A stretch of 64,000 nucleotides of DNA. Source: Megaustenia siamemsis. Lineage: Eukaryota > Mollusca > Gastropoda > Stylommatophora > Ariophantidae. A model generated the notes under the pieces. The model worked only from the letters and a program-made list of their open reading frames with translations. It made no database searches and was not told where the DNA came from. Both the position numbers and the translations under genes were made by a program. Below are positions 49,401 through 59,199 of the stretch, in pieces; position 1 is the stretch's first letter; each line of letters begins with the position of its first letter. Where the stretch lies: positions 2,954,342 to 3,018,341 of the forward strand of contig JAVIAB010000159.1 of NCBI GenBank assembly GCA_032433765.1. The letters are read 5' to 3'.

Positions 49401-52198
49401 ACCACCGTCGTAACTTCTTTGTACAATCATGAATCGCCAAATCATCATGTTTGGCCATGTAATGAGAAGAGAACAGCTGGAATATATTGCAACAACTGGA
49501 AAAAATTGAGGGACGGAGAGATAGAGGGAAGCAAAGAGAAAAAAATACCAGACAGCTCAAGAAAATGGCTTGGCAGAAGATCAACAACAGAAATTATAAA
49601 TTAATGTCGAGATCGAAAGTTGCAGAGAGACATGGTCACCTAGGCCAGCATACCCGGTACTTGATGATGATGATGATGATGAGGACACTTTGATGTTAAG
49701 AAGAAAATTATAGACAGATGAAGAAGAAGAAGGAAAGAAGATCAAGAAAAGAAAAGATGAAGAGGATAAATATGAAAATGAAATGTTAAAATTAAAAAAA
49801 AAGGTTTATTTAAAAGAAGAGATGAAATAAATAAAAAATAGAAAGAAAAGGTTGATGATGAAGTAGAGGGAGAAGAAGAAGTAGAATGAAAAAAAGAAGA
49901 AGAAGAAGGGGAGAAGAAGATGATTATAAAATAAGACATAGATGAAGAAAATGAAGAGGAATCATATAATGAAGAAGAGAAAGAAAATTAAGACCAAAAT
50001 GTGGAGAAGAATGTATAAAAGCAAAAGAATATAAACATGGAAAAGAAGGCGAAAAAGTGATGAAACAGAACAAAATGAAAAAAAAAGAAGAAAACGATGA
50101 AGATAAAAAATAAGATAAAAAAGAAAAAAATTAAGATATAGAAAGAGAAGTAAAAAAAAAATGTAGAAAAGCCAGATGAAAACTGAAGGCAAATGAAATA
50201 GATAAAAAGAAGAAAAAAGTTTTAGGCCGCCAAACAAAAACATGAGAAGGAAGAAAGAACTCACATAGTAGTCGCTTAGACTCCTCAGCCAACCAATTGT
50301 TCTTGTCTATATTGTCAATCTGCACAAGGCGCGAATTTCCATACAGGATACAGGTAGCCTAGAAGAATGGGAATGACACATTTGAGTTCCATGACAAATA
50401 TTCTAAGATCATGACAAATAACATCAGGGCTAACACTAAGAATACTGAAATATGGATTAGATATGAATATCAAAATGACTAAAACTAAGATCATAAACAA
50501 AGAAAATACACATAACCACAAAAGGATATCAAGAGTAGAAGGAATAGAGCTGGAGACAGTTCAGAACTACAACTACCTTGGACATACTATAACCAGTGAT
50601 GGAAAATGTACAACTGAAATAAACAAAAGAATAGGAATGGCAAAAAGTAATTTTAATGTTATGAAAAATATACTAACATCAAAACAAATAACACCAGGGC
50701 TAAAACTAAGAATAGCAAAATGGTATATCTTCTCAATATTCATGTATGGTGCAGAAACATGGACATTGAAGACAACAGAACAGAGATTGAAGCCTTTGAA
50801 ATGTTGGTATATTATGTTGGTGGATTAGATAGAATTGGATGTAAAAAAATAAAGAAATCAAATGATGACGTCTTAAAACAAGTAAAAATAAAACGGGAAC
50901 TACTAAACACAATTCAAAGAAAACAAATTAGATTTGTGGGAGCATGTTAAAGAACACAGCAGCCAATTAAAAGTAATCTTGGAAGATAAAATACAAGGTA
51001 AAAGAGGCAGACCAAGACTAACATGGACGAGTAACATCAAAAGATGGACAAGTCAGGCTATGACAACATGCACCATCAAAGCAAGTGACAGAACGGAATA
51101 GCGCTCCATGGTAGCCAAACGTCTATGCGGAGACTGCACTCAATGATGATAATGATGGTGATGATGACGATGATTATGAAGAACATGATGATGATGATGC
51201 CTAGTTAAGTGATAAAGAGATCAATCTACGACATGTGTGTAGTTCAACAAAAATAATTATCATTTATTTACTCTTGGTCCATTCAATAACGTGTCGGGCT
51301 ACTGACCTGGACAACACCAGTTCGAATCTCGTTAGGATCAACAATTGTTTGTGTTGGTGGTGAAATAAAAGTTCAGACACGAACACCTCGCGGCGACAGC
51401 ATGGTACATGCGGAAATTATTCTCCGGTATGTCCCACTTGCTGAATCAAACAACGTGAACATGACGCAAATATTGATTTATTTGAGTCCATCTAAGCGAC
51501 ATTTGTCGAGTAGCCGAATAATAGAAAACATATTTAATTAACAAAGTTAATTTTAATTACAAAATTGAGTTAAACCGAACTTGTCATTAAATTAAATAAT
51601 CCTTGACTGGGCAATGTAAAGGAAACGACAACAAAATACATTGAAATGTCAATTGTATAAAGTACAAGACAAGATAGAATATGTGCAAATGGTTATTCAA
51701 AAAACGGGCGACATATAATTACAAATATTCTATTCTATTCTATTCTATTCTATTCTATTCTATTCTATTCTATTCTATTCTATTCATGGAATCAGTTTCA
51801 CTGCCGTCGGGGCATCCCCATATCCGCTCAGTTAGCTGAGTGGCAGAGTTCCTAAGCGTTTGGCTTTTCGTGGCAAGGCGCTGTGCCACTGAGTACGGGT
51901 TCGATCCTGCCTTGCTCCATATATTTTTTTCTGTTGTTGATTATTTGTCATTTTTCCGAGTGCTGTAAATATACATCTTCCCCTGAATTGATTCACTGAT
52001 TATCGCCTCGGAAGTTTCCCTCTATAATAATATTCATTTATTATTATTTGTCTCCATATCCGCTCCACCAAGCGTCCCAACATTTCTCGAATCGTATGTA
52101 GATTGATTGTTCCTACAAAGTGTTGGTTATAGATGAAACCTGCTTTTCCCCATTAAACACTCCTGATCGACCAAACCCATTTCCACTTTTAGACTCCC

Positions 52199-52273
<75 letters not shown>

Positions 52274-52767
52274 TGTGTGTGTATATATATACACATTTCA
52301 ATGTCCACACATTCTCCTCCTCTTCTCTAAAGGCGTAAAGAACAAACTTGGCGATGTCTTCTTTGTCCAGAGTGAGGCCACACTCAGTGTTAGAGCTGCT
52401 AGTGACCTTGTCAGCTATTTCATTGCGATGTATACCAGCATGCCGTGGACAGTACACTCAGGTTAACGCGTTCACTTAGTCATCCACTCCTGGCTGCAGA
52501 CACTGTCTGTCAATCTTCAGTAGCAAACTTTGCGAGTCAGTCACCAAGACTGCGTGATCCACGTTATGTGTAACCAACCATGTTATTGCCGTCATTGCTG
52601 CTTCTATCTCCATTCTCATGCTGGGCACCGTAATGCTACACTTGTCAGATTCCCGAGCCACTTCTCTGCCATGTTGGTATGCAACAAAACACCAATTGCT
52701 TGGATCATGAGGTGAGGACCCGTTTGCGTTATATGTATATACACATATATATGTGTGTATGTATATA

Positions 52768-52802
<35 letters not shown>

Positions 52803-54206
52803 GACAAGTATAGAAACTTTAATCTTAGAAGACACAACATATAGTAACTAATATAGAAAATTCGACCTCTGAAGACACAACATATAGTAACTAATATAGA
52901 AAATTCGACCTCTGAAGACACAACATATGGTAACTAATATAGAAAATTCGACCTCTGAAGACACAACATATGGTAACTAATATAGAAAATTCGACCTCTG
53001 AAGACACAACATATGGTAACTAATATAGAAAATTCGACCTCTGAAGACACAACATATGGTAACTAATATTCATAAATCGCAAATCATAGAGCTTATGATA
53101 ATAAATATAGAAACGTCAGGAAACAGCAAAAGGCGTCAATCTCACAAGACATGACACCATGATAATAAATATAGAAACGTCAGGAAACAGCAAAAGGCGT
53201 CAATCTCACAAGACATGACACCATGATAATAAATATAGAAACGTCAGGAAACAGCAAAAGGCGTCAATCTCACAAGACATGACACCATGATAATAAATAT
53301 AGAAACGTCAGGAAACAGCAAAAGGCGTCAATCTCACAAGACATGACACCATGATAATAAATATAGAAACGTCAGGAAACAGCAAAAGGCGTCAATCTCA
53401 CAAGACATGACACCATGATAATAAATATAGAAACGTCAGGAAACAGCAAAAGGCGTCAATCTCACAAGACATGACACCATGATAATAAATATAGAAACAT
53501 ACAACTTTCATGATACGGCACATGATCATAAATACAGAAACGTAAATCTAAAAAAAAAATACAACGCAATAAAATAGAGACAAAAACGTACGGAAGCATC
53601 AAACCAAGTGAGATAATCCTCAAAGAATCCGTAGCACCATCCCTTGTAGCTAGCCCATCCAGTCTGACAGGCAGCGGTAGCCGATCCTAGGCAGAGACAA
53701 ACATAACGTCAACAAAATAAACAAGACAAGCACAGGATATGGGTTTGAAAAAGAAATATTGCAAAGACTAAAGATAGGATTATTAACAGAGAAAACATAC
53801 ACAAAGTAAACAAGGAGATAACCGCCGATATGAAGCTGCGTTTTTCTTCCGGTTCGTGTTTCGATATTTCAACTGCTGACGATGAAGGATGAAATCGTAT
53901 GACGATGGACAGTACAACTGCGTTCACTTTCGGTGCCGCTTGACCTTATTCCTTTTGGCGTGTGCTGTAGCTGTTAAGATGGCGGCTGCAGCTGATTTTC
54001 CTTGTTTGGATCCTTCAAAGAAGCGAATTTTATTTAGGATGATTCCACTTGCAATTGCGGTTAAGTAATTACGGATTTTAATTCGTTTGCAGTGATACCG
54101 GGGCCTTTAACTACCATAACCAAAACCGATATGAAATATTTTTTTAAAGTATGAAATAACTAAGCTGGGCCGCGTGTGTGGCTGCAGACAAAATATATAT
54201 ATATTC

Positions 54207-54300
<94 letters not shown>

Positions 54301-55086
54301 TCATCATCATCATCTGGTGCCGTCTCCGCAACGAAAGTTGGATACCATAGATCGCCATTCCACTCTATTTCTTGCTCTGATGGTACAGGTTGTCATAGAT
54401 TGACTTGTCCATCTTTTGATGGTACTCGTCCAGTTTGGTCTTGGTCTGCCTCTGCCTCTTTTACCTTATATTTTCCCTTCCAATATTACTTTTAGTAGGC
54501 TCTTGTGTCTTTTAACGTGCCCCAAAAATTTCATTTATCTTGTCTTAATTGTATTTAGTAGTTCTCTTTTTTATTTTTAGTTGTTTTAAAACTTCATCGT
54601 TTGTTTTCTTTTCTTTCCATCCAATTCTACCTATTCTTCTATAAATCCACATTTCAACGGCTTCAATTTTCTGTTCTGTTCTCTTGTCTAATGTCCATGT
54701 TTCTGCACCATACAGGAATATTGAGAAAATGTAACATTTTGCTATTCTTAGCTTCAGCCCTACTGTTATTTGTTTACTTGTTAGTATATTTTTCATGGCA
54801 TTAAAATTACTTTTTGCCATACCTATTCTTTTGTTTATTTTAATTTTACATTTTCCATCACTAGTTATAGTATGTCCCAGGTAGTTGTAGCTCTGGACTG
54901 TCTCCAGATGTATTCCCTCAACTGTGATATTTAATTGTAGGTCTTGAGAATTTTATTTGTTTATGATCATAGTTTTAGTCTTTTTGATATTCATATGTAG
55001 TCCATATTTTTTGCTTGTTAGGTTTATCACATTAAGCAATTGTTGTAGGTCTTTAGGATTTTCTGCTAGTAGAACAGTATCATCAG

Positions 55087-55185
<99 letters not shown>

Positions 55186-55424
55186 CCACAATTGCCCAGT
55201 GGTCAGTGAACTGGACTACAAAGGACAAGAGGTAGGGTTCAATTCCAACCGACGGCTTCCAGGTTCACCCAGCCTTTAATGGGTACCGGATACTTTTCTG
55301 GGAAAGTAAAGCGGCACGGGCGTAAAACCGACCACATTACCCCAAATATCATGTGCCGAAGATCTGTAAAATATATGGTCACTAACACCATATTCCCTAT
55401 ACGCCATTTGGCGTGACGGGGGCA

Positions 55425-55503
<79 letters not shown>

Positions 55504-57660
55504 TACAAGAAGGTATTGAAATAGATTGAAATAACCTAAACATAGTTCAAGAATATAGCTATCTTTGAGACATTATAACAAATGATGAATATATTACATT
55601 ATATATATGGTACTGACAAAGTTTGAGACATTATAACAAATAATGAATATATTACATTATATATATGGTACTGACAAAGTTAATAAACAAAGCCTCCATC
55701 CTGGCACAAGAACGCACAGAAAGACTGCACCAGGCTCTATTCCCCCCCCCCCCCATCCCACAAGCAGACCCTATTAATGGGTAAATGCCGTAAAGGTAAA
55801 GATAGTTTATTGTGGTTGGACAGTAGCCATTGATACTTTGCTATCACACACACACCAACATGACTCCATTCAAGTCTTCGCTTCACTCAGAAACATGAAC
55901 ATGCAAATAAATTTGGTTAATTTTAAACACACAAATAAAAACGTTCAACCCCAGTGTTTAGTCAGTGCAATTATGTGGCCGCGAAACATGGAGAAAAACA
56001 AAAAATGGTAATCGTGAAGATACAGACCCTCATTAAGGGATGCTTGCGGAGAATATAAAAAAAATGGAAATGACAGGAGAAAATTGCTAGCGTAGAATAA
56101 TGGGAAAGTACCAGTTAGATACCAGTGGATAAAGGGATACAGCGAAGATGATGGCACTGGATAGGACACACACTGTGGAAGCTAACTGAGAGTATTGCAC
56201 GACAGTCCGTTTTTTTTAAATTCTCAAGGGGAATAGACAAAGAGGAAGACCAAAATATTCTTGGAGAAGACAAGTGGAAGAAGAGATGAAGATGATGGGG
56301 AAGACGTGGAGTGATTTTAAAAGAATGGCAAGAAACAGAACCGCTTGGAAAGTGTTTGTTGAAGACCTATGCTCCACAGGGAGTTGAAAGTCTTTGTTGA
56401 AGACCTATGCTCCACAGGGAGTTGAAAGTCTTTGTTGAAGACCTATGCTCCACAGGGAGATGAAAGTGCTTGTTGAAGACCTATGCTCCACAGGGAGATG
56501 ATGCGATTGTTGAAGACCTTTACTCCACAGGGAGTTGAAAGTGCTTGTTGAAGACCTATGCTCCACCGGGAGATGATGCGATTGTTGAAGACCTTTGCTC
56601 CACAGGGAGATGAAAGTGCTTGTTGAAGACCTATGCTCCACAGGGAGATGATCCGATTGTTGAAGACCTTTGCTCCACCGGGAGATGAAAGTGCTTGTTG
56701 AAGACCTATGCTCCACAGGGAGATGATGCGATTGTTGAAGACCTTTGCTCCACAGGGAGATGAAAGTGCTTGTTGAAGAACTATGCTCCACAGGGAGATG
56801 AAGCGTTTGTTGAAGACCTATGCTCCACGGTTATTTGAAAGTATTTGTTGAAGACCTATGCTCCACGGTTATTTGAAAGTATTTGTTGAAGACCTATGCT
56901 CCACAGGGAGATGAAGCGTTTGTTGAAGACCTATGCTCCACGGGTAGTTGAAAGTGTTCGTTGAAGACCTATGCTCCACATGGAGCTGAAAGTATTAAAA
57001 TAAACCTATGTTCCACAGGGAGCTGAAAGTATTAAAATAAACCTATGTTCCACAGGGAGCTGAAAGTATTAAAAGAAACATATGCTCCACAGGGAGTTGA
57101 AAGTATTAAAAGAAACCTATGTTCCACAGGGAGTTGAAAGTATTAAAAGAAACATATGCTCCACAGGGAGCTGAAAGTATTAAAAGAAACCTATGTTCCA
57201 CAGGGAGCTGAAAGTATTAAAAGAAACCTATGTTCCACAGGGAGTTGAAAGTATTAAATGAAACATATGCTCCACAGGGAGCTGAAAGTATTAAAAGAAA
57301 CATATGCTCCACAGGGAGCTGAAAGTATTAAAAGAAACCTATGTTCCACAGGGAGTTGAAAGTATTAAAAGAAAGATATGCTCCACAGGGAGTTGAAAGT
57401 ATTAAAAGAAACCTATGTTCCACAGGGAGCTGAAAGTATTAAAAGAAACCTATGTTCCACAGGGAGTTGAAAGTATTAAAAGAAACCTATGTTCCACAGG
57501 GAGCTGAAAGTATTAAAAGAAACCTATGTTCCACAGGGAGTTGAAAGTATTAAAAGAAACATATGCTCCACATGGAGCTGAAAGGAAGAAGAAGTAGAAT
57601 ATGACTTTATTCCTCTTTCACCCAATTCAATAGTTGTCAGTCTCCCTTTAATTCTTTCTG

Positions 57661-57710
<50 letters not shown>

Positions 57711-58567
57711 TCTCTCTCTTTCCCTCCATCGCAGAACAGCTCCCAGAATGCACAATCAGCAATTTTGATTAAAAATTTTATGAAAACAAAACAGTTTTAT
57801 TTCAAACATTGCTTTAAACTTGTATGAAAAAAAACACTTTATACAAATATTGTTTTAAAATTATGAAAACAAAACAATATTACTACAAACATTGTTTTAA
57901 AATTATGAAAACAAAACAATATTACTACAAACATTGTTTTAAAATTATGAAAACAAAACAATATTACTACAAACATTGTTTTAAAATTATGAAAACAAAA
58001 CAATATTACTACAAACATTGTTTTAAAATTATGAAAACAAAACAATATTACTACAAACATTGTTTTAAAATTATGAAAACAAAACAATATTACTACAAAC
58101 ATTGTTTTAAAATTATGAAAACAAAACAATATTACTACAAACATTGTTTTAAAATTATGAAAACAAAACAATATTACTACAAACATTGTTTTAAAATTAT
58201 GAAAACAAAACAATATTACTACAAACATTGTTTTAAAATTATGAAAACAAAACAATATTACTACAAACATTGTTTTAAAATTATGAAAACAAAACAATAT
58301 TACTACAAACATTGTTTTAAAATTATGAAAACAAAACAATATTACTACAAACATTGTTTTAAAATTATGAAAACAAAACAATATTACTACAAACATTGTT
58401 TTAAAATTATGAAAACAAAACAATATTACTACAAACATTGTTTTAAAATTATGAAAACAAAACAATATTACTACAAACATTGTTTTAAAATATTGCTACT
58501 TACCAACTATACTACAGAGAACAAACAGCAATGCAACTTGTTTCTGTTGAGGAAGATGAATGATTTC
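42803..58567 (-). CDS. Secreted C-type lectin-domain protein, gene B (five exons, complete CTLD)
   Basis: The minus-strand exons are 58504-58567, 53592-53686, 50265-50358, 45119-45235 and 42803-42903 (stop TAA at 42803-42805). Spliced, they give a signal-peptide-like segment and one long-form CTLD of about 135 residues with six cysteines: ACQ, WCY, ATC, RCLEM, ISCVG and FICEKK. WLGA, NWG..LPDY and KWNDISC mark the fold, and the protein ends at the last cysteine plus EKK, so it is a single-domain lectin-like protein. Intron phases 1, 0, 1, 1 and exon lengths match gene A. The product is probably extracellular; ligand unknown. LPD replaces EPN/QPD while the WND motif is kept. Exon 1 aligns with gene A but has GAA where gene A has its ATG, and no in-frame ATG is visible, so the true start may lie in an upstream exon or the gene may be a pseudogene. 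All splice sites and the body of the frame are intact. Confidence 0.85.
43092..43252 (-). mobile_element. SINE family 2 copy, 5'-truncated
   Basis: The minus strand has GAGTACCTCCGACGG, ATCTGCCTGTGCCGCGAGGG, CACACGGCCCGCAGGG and AACTGGCGAACGC, matching the 3' halves at 46427 and 62200. It lies in gene B intron 4. Confidence 0.8.
43262..44040. repeat. 40-bp minisatellite with TGACGTCA in every unit
   Basis: The unit has CACAAATTCTCCTCTTCTAG then TGTACATTGACGTCATTGCC. I count 19 copies of the palindrome TGACGTCA, the consensus cAMP-response element bound by CREB/ATF factors. It lies in gene B intron 4. Binding is inference. Confidence 0.93.
44130..45110. repeat. Pyrimidine-rich repeat (CTCTCCCTCC, CCACCACACCC)
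   Basis: Nearly 1 kb of C/T on the plus strand, irregular units with TCTGTGTTCTCTCTCTCA and CTCCCTCCACCACACCCC. It ends about 10 nt from the gene B exon 4 donor. Such tracts can form triplex DNA. Confidence 0.88.
45119..45235 (-). CDS. Gene B exon 4: WLGA core and long-loop region
   Basis: This exon has 117 nt, with acceptor CATCTCCTCAG|TC and donor TACC|GTGAGT. It encodes [20 protein letters not shown] then [18 protein letters not shown]. Of 38 full codons, 21 match gene A. The acceptor pyrimidine tract is the start of the 47-bp array lying at higher coordinates. Confidence 0.9.
45236..46265 (-). repeat. 47-bp minisatellite abutting gene B exon 4 acceptor
   Basis: About 21 units. On the minus strand each has AATGTCATCTCCTCATGTCA. 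The real acceptor reads GACATCTCCTCAG|TC, so the unit repeats the pyrimidine tract but has CATG in place of the CAG. The first unit runs directly into the acceptor. Confidence 0.92.
46427..46760 (-). mobile_element. SINE family 2, full-length, (CAA)n tail
   Basis: On the minus strand the head is GGGGGACTGGTTGGTCTCGA (A box) and GGTTGTGGGTTCAAATCTCG (B box), then GATTTCTCTCTGCGACAACC and a 3' end GCGAACGC followed by (AAC)n at 46399-46436. It interrupts the minisatellite series in gene B intron 3. Confidence 0.85.
46970..48145. repeat. 44-bp minisatellite (TGATTTGGATAGCATTTTGG)
   Basis: About 23 units of 44 bp with TGGATTGAGATGATATATAT then TACG. Diverged transitional units occur at 46970-47110. 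Its skeleton matches the 47-bp arrays on either side. Confidence 0.93.
48150..49180. repeat. 47-bp minisatellite with 188-bp higher-order unit
   Basis: The unit has TGTGAGGACACTTTGATGGT then ATGAGGGGCTGGAATTCATT and ACGTGAT. Four variants in fixed order recur at about 188-bp spacing from 48248 to 48800. Confidence 0.92.
49181..49424. other. Unassigned, probably transposon-derived
   Basis: It has higher GC than its surroundings and directly precedes a LINE A fragment. It includes CTGCCAGGTCAGGTAATTTT. No coding match. Confidence 0.35.
49425..49682 (+). mobile_element. LINE family A fragment
   Basis: It contains TTTGGCCATGTAATGAGAAG, AGAACAGCTGGAATATATTG and ends with (GAT)n at 49661-49682. 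It is closest to the 4156-4573 copy. Confidence 0.82.
49690..50262. repeat. Purine-rich AAG/AAAAG tract
   Basis: About 570 bp of A and G on the plus strand, irregular, ending close to the gene B exon 3 donor. Confidence 0.8.
50265..50358 (-). CDS. Gene B exon 3: first core Cys and helix 2
   Basis: This exon has 94 nt, with acceptor ATTCTTCTAG|GCT and donor CTAT|GTGAGT, phase 0 to 1. It encodes [20 protein letters not shown] then [11 protein letters not shown]. It is the clear counterpart of gene A exon 3. Confidence 0.9.
50440..51146 (+). mobile_element. LINE family B copy
   Basis: It encodes [57 protein letters not shown] and [12 protein letters not shown], then loses frame. The end is TGATGATAATGATGG. 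It lies in gene B intron 2. Confidence 0.87.
51150..51715. other. Mostly unique DNA in gene B intron 2
   Basis: A weak tRNA-like motif (CCAGTTCGAATCTC near 51329) is present without a clear A box. Nothing else is seen. Confidence 0.35.
51722..51785. repeat. TATTC pentanucleotide repeat
   Basis: About 12 perfect units of TTCTA. Confidence 0.95.
51822..52020 (+). mobile_element. SINE family 3, tRNA-headed
   Basis: TTAGCTGAGTGGCAGAG (A box) and GTACGGGTTCGATCCTGCC (B box) are followed by TTTTTCTGTTGTTGATTATT. A partial copy lies at 20415. Confidence 0.75.
52203..52290. repeat. (TC)n(TA)n microsatellite
   Basis: Dinucleotide runs with a GTGTGTGTA interruption. Confidence 0.92.
52290..52740 (-). 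mobile_element. LINE remnant with RNase H domain (family E)
   Basis: The minus strand encodes [28 protein letters not shown] and, after a stop and a lost segment, [17 protein letters not shown]. These are RNase H landmarks of I/R1/Jockey-type LINEs: the E of the second acid position, TDS, and HAG..GNE.AD. It is frameshifted and dead. It lies in gene B intron 2. Confidence 0.85.
52800..53065. repeat. 43-bp minisatellite, 6 copies
   Basis: The unit has TATAGAAAATTCGACCTCTG then AAGACACAACATATGGTAAC. A (TA)n/(TG)n run precedes it at 52735-52800. Confidence 0.92.
53095..53505. repeat. 64-bp minisatellite, 6 nearly identical copies
   Basis: The unit has AATATAGAAACGTCAGGAAA then CAGCAAAAGGCGTCAATCTC. 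It lies about 90 bp from the gene B exon 2 donor. TAGAAACGT weakly resembles the post-donor sequence. Confidence 0.93.
53592..53686 (-). CDS. Gene B exon 2: N-terminal CTLD cysteines
   Basis: This exon has 95 nt, with acceptor TCTCTGCCTAG|GA and donor GCTTCC|GTACGT. It encodes [20 protein letters not shown] then [11 protein letters not shown]. It has the same length, phases (1 in, 0 out) and cysteine pair as gene A exon 2, with 15 of 31 residues identical by hand count. Confidence 0.9.
53835..54127 (+). mobile_element. Element E4 copy
   Basis: It aligns with 5575-5901: TTGGCGTGTGCTG, AGGATGATTCCACT, GATTTTAATTCGTTTGCAGT and the terminal ACCATAACCA. It lies in gene B intron 1. Confidence 0.75.
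54190..54296. repeat. (TA)n microsatellite
   Basis: TA repeats with AAATA interruptions, next to the (GAT)n tail of LINE B. Confidence 0.93.
54297..55095 (-). mobile_element. LINE family B copy reaching the RT catalytic motif
   Basis: The minus strand encodes [20 protein letters not shown] (YADD catalytic box, first residues lost in a TA repeat), [32 protein letters not shown] and [15 protein letters not shown]. The (GAT)n tail is at the left. It is the longest family B copy. It lies in gene B intron 1. Confidence 0.9.
55088..55162. repeat. (TA)n microsatellite
   Basis: TA run followed by (GA)n at 55163-55186. Confidence 0.92.
55183..55430 (+). mobile_element. SINE family 1 copy
   Basis: The head is GCCACAATTGCCCAGTGGTC with B box GGTTCAATTCC; the body matches the other copies and ends GGGGGCACTTT. 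It is flanked by (GA)n on the left and (TC)n on the right. Confidence 0.88.
55427..55500. repeat. (TC)n(TA)n microsatellite
   Basis: Dinucleotide runs that mirror the (TA)n(GA)n on the other side of the SINE. Confidence 0.92.
55510..56400 (+). mobile_element. LINE family D copy
   Basis: Decayed sequence at 55510-55800 (CTGACAAAGTTAATAAACAA, AAGCCTCCATCCTGGCACAA) is followed by the C-terminal region, with [20 protein letters not shown] then [12 protein letters not shown] and stop at about 56384. It ends in the 38-bp array, which repeats its last codons. Confidence 0.82.
56350..57590 (+). repeat. Minisatellite amplified from the LINE D 3' end
   Basis: Units of about 36-40 bp carry GTTGAAGACCTATGCTCCAC then AGGGAGTTGAAAGT. 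The LINE ends with the same bases, encoding VEDLCSTGS and stop. From 56985 the unit changes to GAAAGTATTAAAAGAAACCT, about 17 copies. Confidence 0.92.
57660..57722. repeat. (TC)n microsatellite
   Basis: CT dinucleotide run. Confidence 0.93.
57830..58492 (-). repeat. 42-bp minisatellite at gene B exon 1 donor
   Basis: Fifteen practically identical units. On the minus strand the unit has TTTGTAGTAATATTGTTTTG; the donor region reads GTAAGTAGCAATATTTTAAA. The 401-codon plus-strand frame exists because 42 is divisible by 3 and the unit lacks stops. Confidence 0.95.
58504..58567 (-). CDS. Gene B exon 1: signal-peptide segment, start codon not seen
   Basis: The translated segment [20 protein letters not shown] then V precedes a strong donor, GTTG|GTAAGT. 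It aligns without gaps to the 64-nt exon 1 of gene A (QQ..V.LL..L....V-G), and splicing gives VGSATAAC. The first codon is GAA, not ATG. The frame extends upstream to a TGA eight codons earlier without a Met. An upstream acceptor (for example TATATCAG|AAC) could join an exon with the start. The 42-bp array begins within about 20 nt of the donor. Confidence 0.65.
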
Positions 58568-58599
58568 TTTATTGTTCTGATATATTTCTCAGTGCTTAA

Positions 58600-59005
58600 C
58601 TATCATTCATTCATTCATTCATTCATTTATTCATTCATTCATTCATTTATTCATTCATTTATTCATTCATTCATTCATTCATTTATTCATTCATTCAATC
58701 ATTCATTCATTCATTCATTCATTCATTCATTCATTTATTCATTCATTTATTTATTCATTCATTCATTTATTCATTCATTTATTCATTCATTCATTCATTT
58801 ATTCATTCATTTATTTCATTCATTCATTCATTTATTCATTCATTTATTTATTTATTCATTCATTCATTTATTTATTTGTTCATTCATTCATTTATTTATT
58901 CATTCATTTATTCATTCATTCATTCATTCATTTGTTCATTCATTTATTAATTCATTCATTTATTCATTCATTTATTTATTCATTCATTCATTCATTCATT
59001 CATCC
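58600..59005. repeat. TTCA/TTTA tetranucleotide array
   Basis: About 100 units of ATTC with ATTT variants, just upstream of gene B exon 1. Confidence 0.95.
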
Positions 59006-59199
59006 TCTCAGACAGAAAACGGCACATAGAGCGAAGGTTCACGATTGACGTTTTACTGCTGCTTCTTGTAGTTCTTGATTGTTTCTTAGTCTCATGGCTG
59101 AGGCCTCCCTAGAGATTGTTTTGCCTAGTGATTCTCTTGGTCTGCCTTGTTTTCTTTTGCCATATGGTTTCCACATGAATGCCCGACGGGGAAGTCGTG

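Noticed and set aside
57824..59029. 401-codon frame with 14-residue repeats and HSFI runs
   Set aside because: It joins the 42-bp array to a TTCA microsatellite; not a gene.
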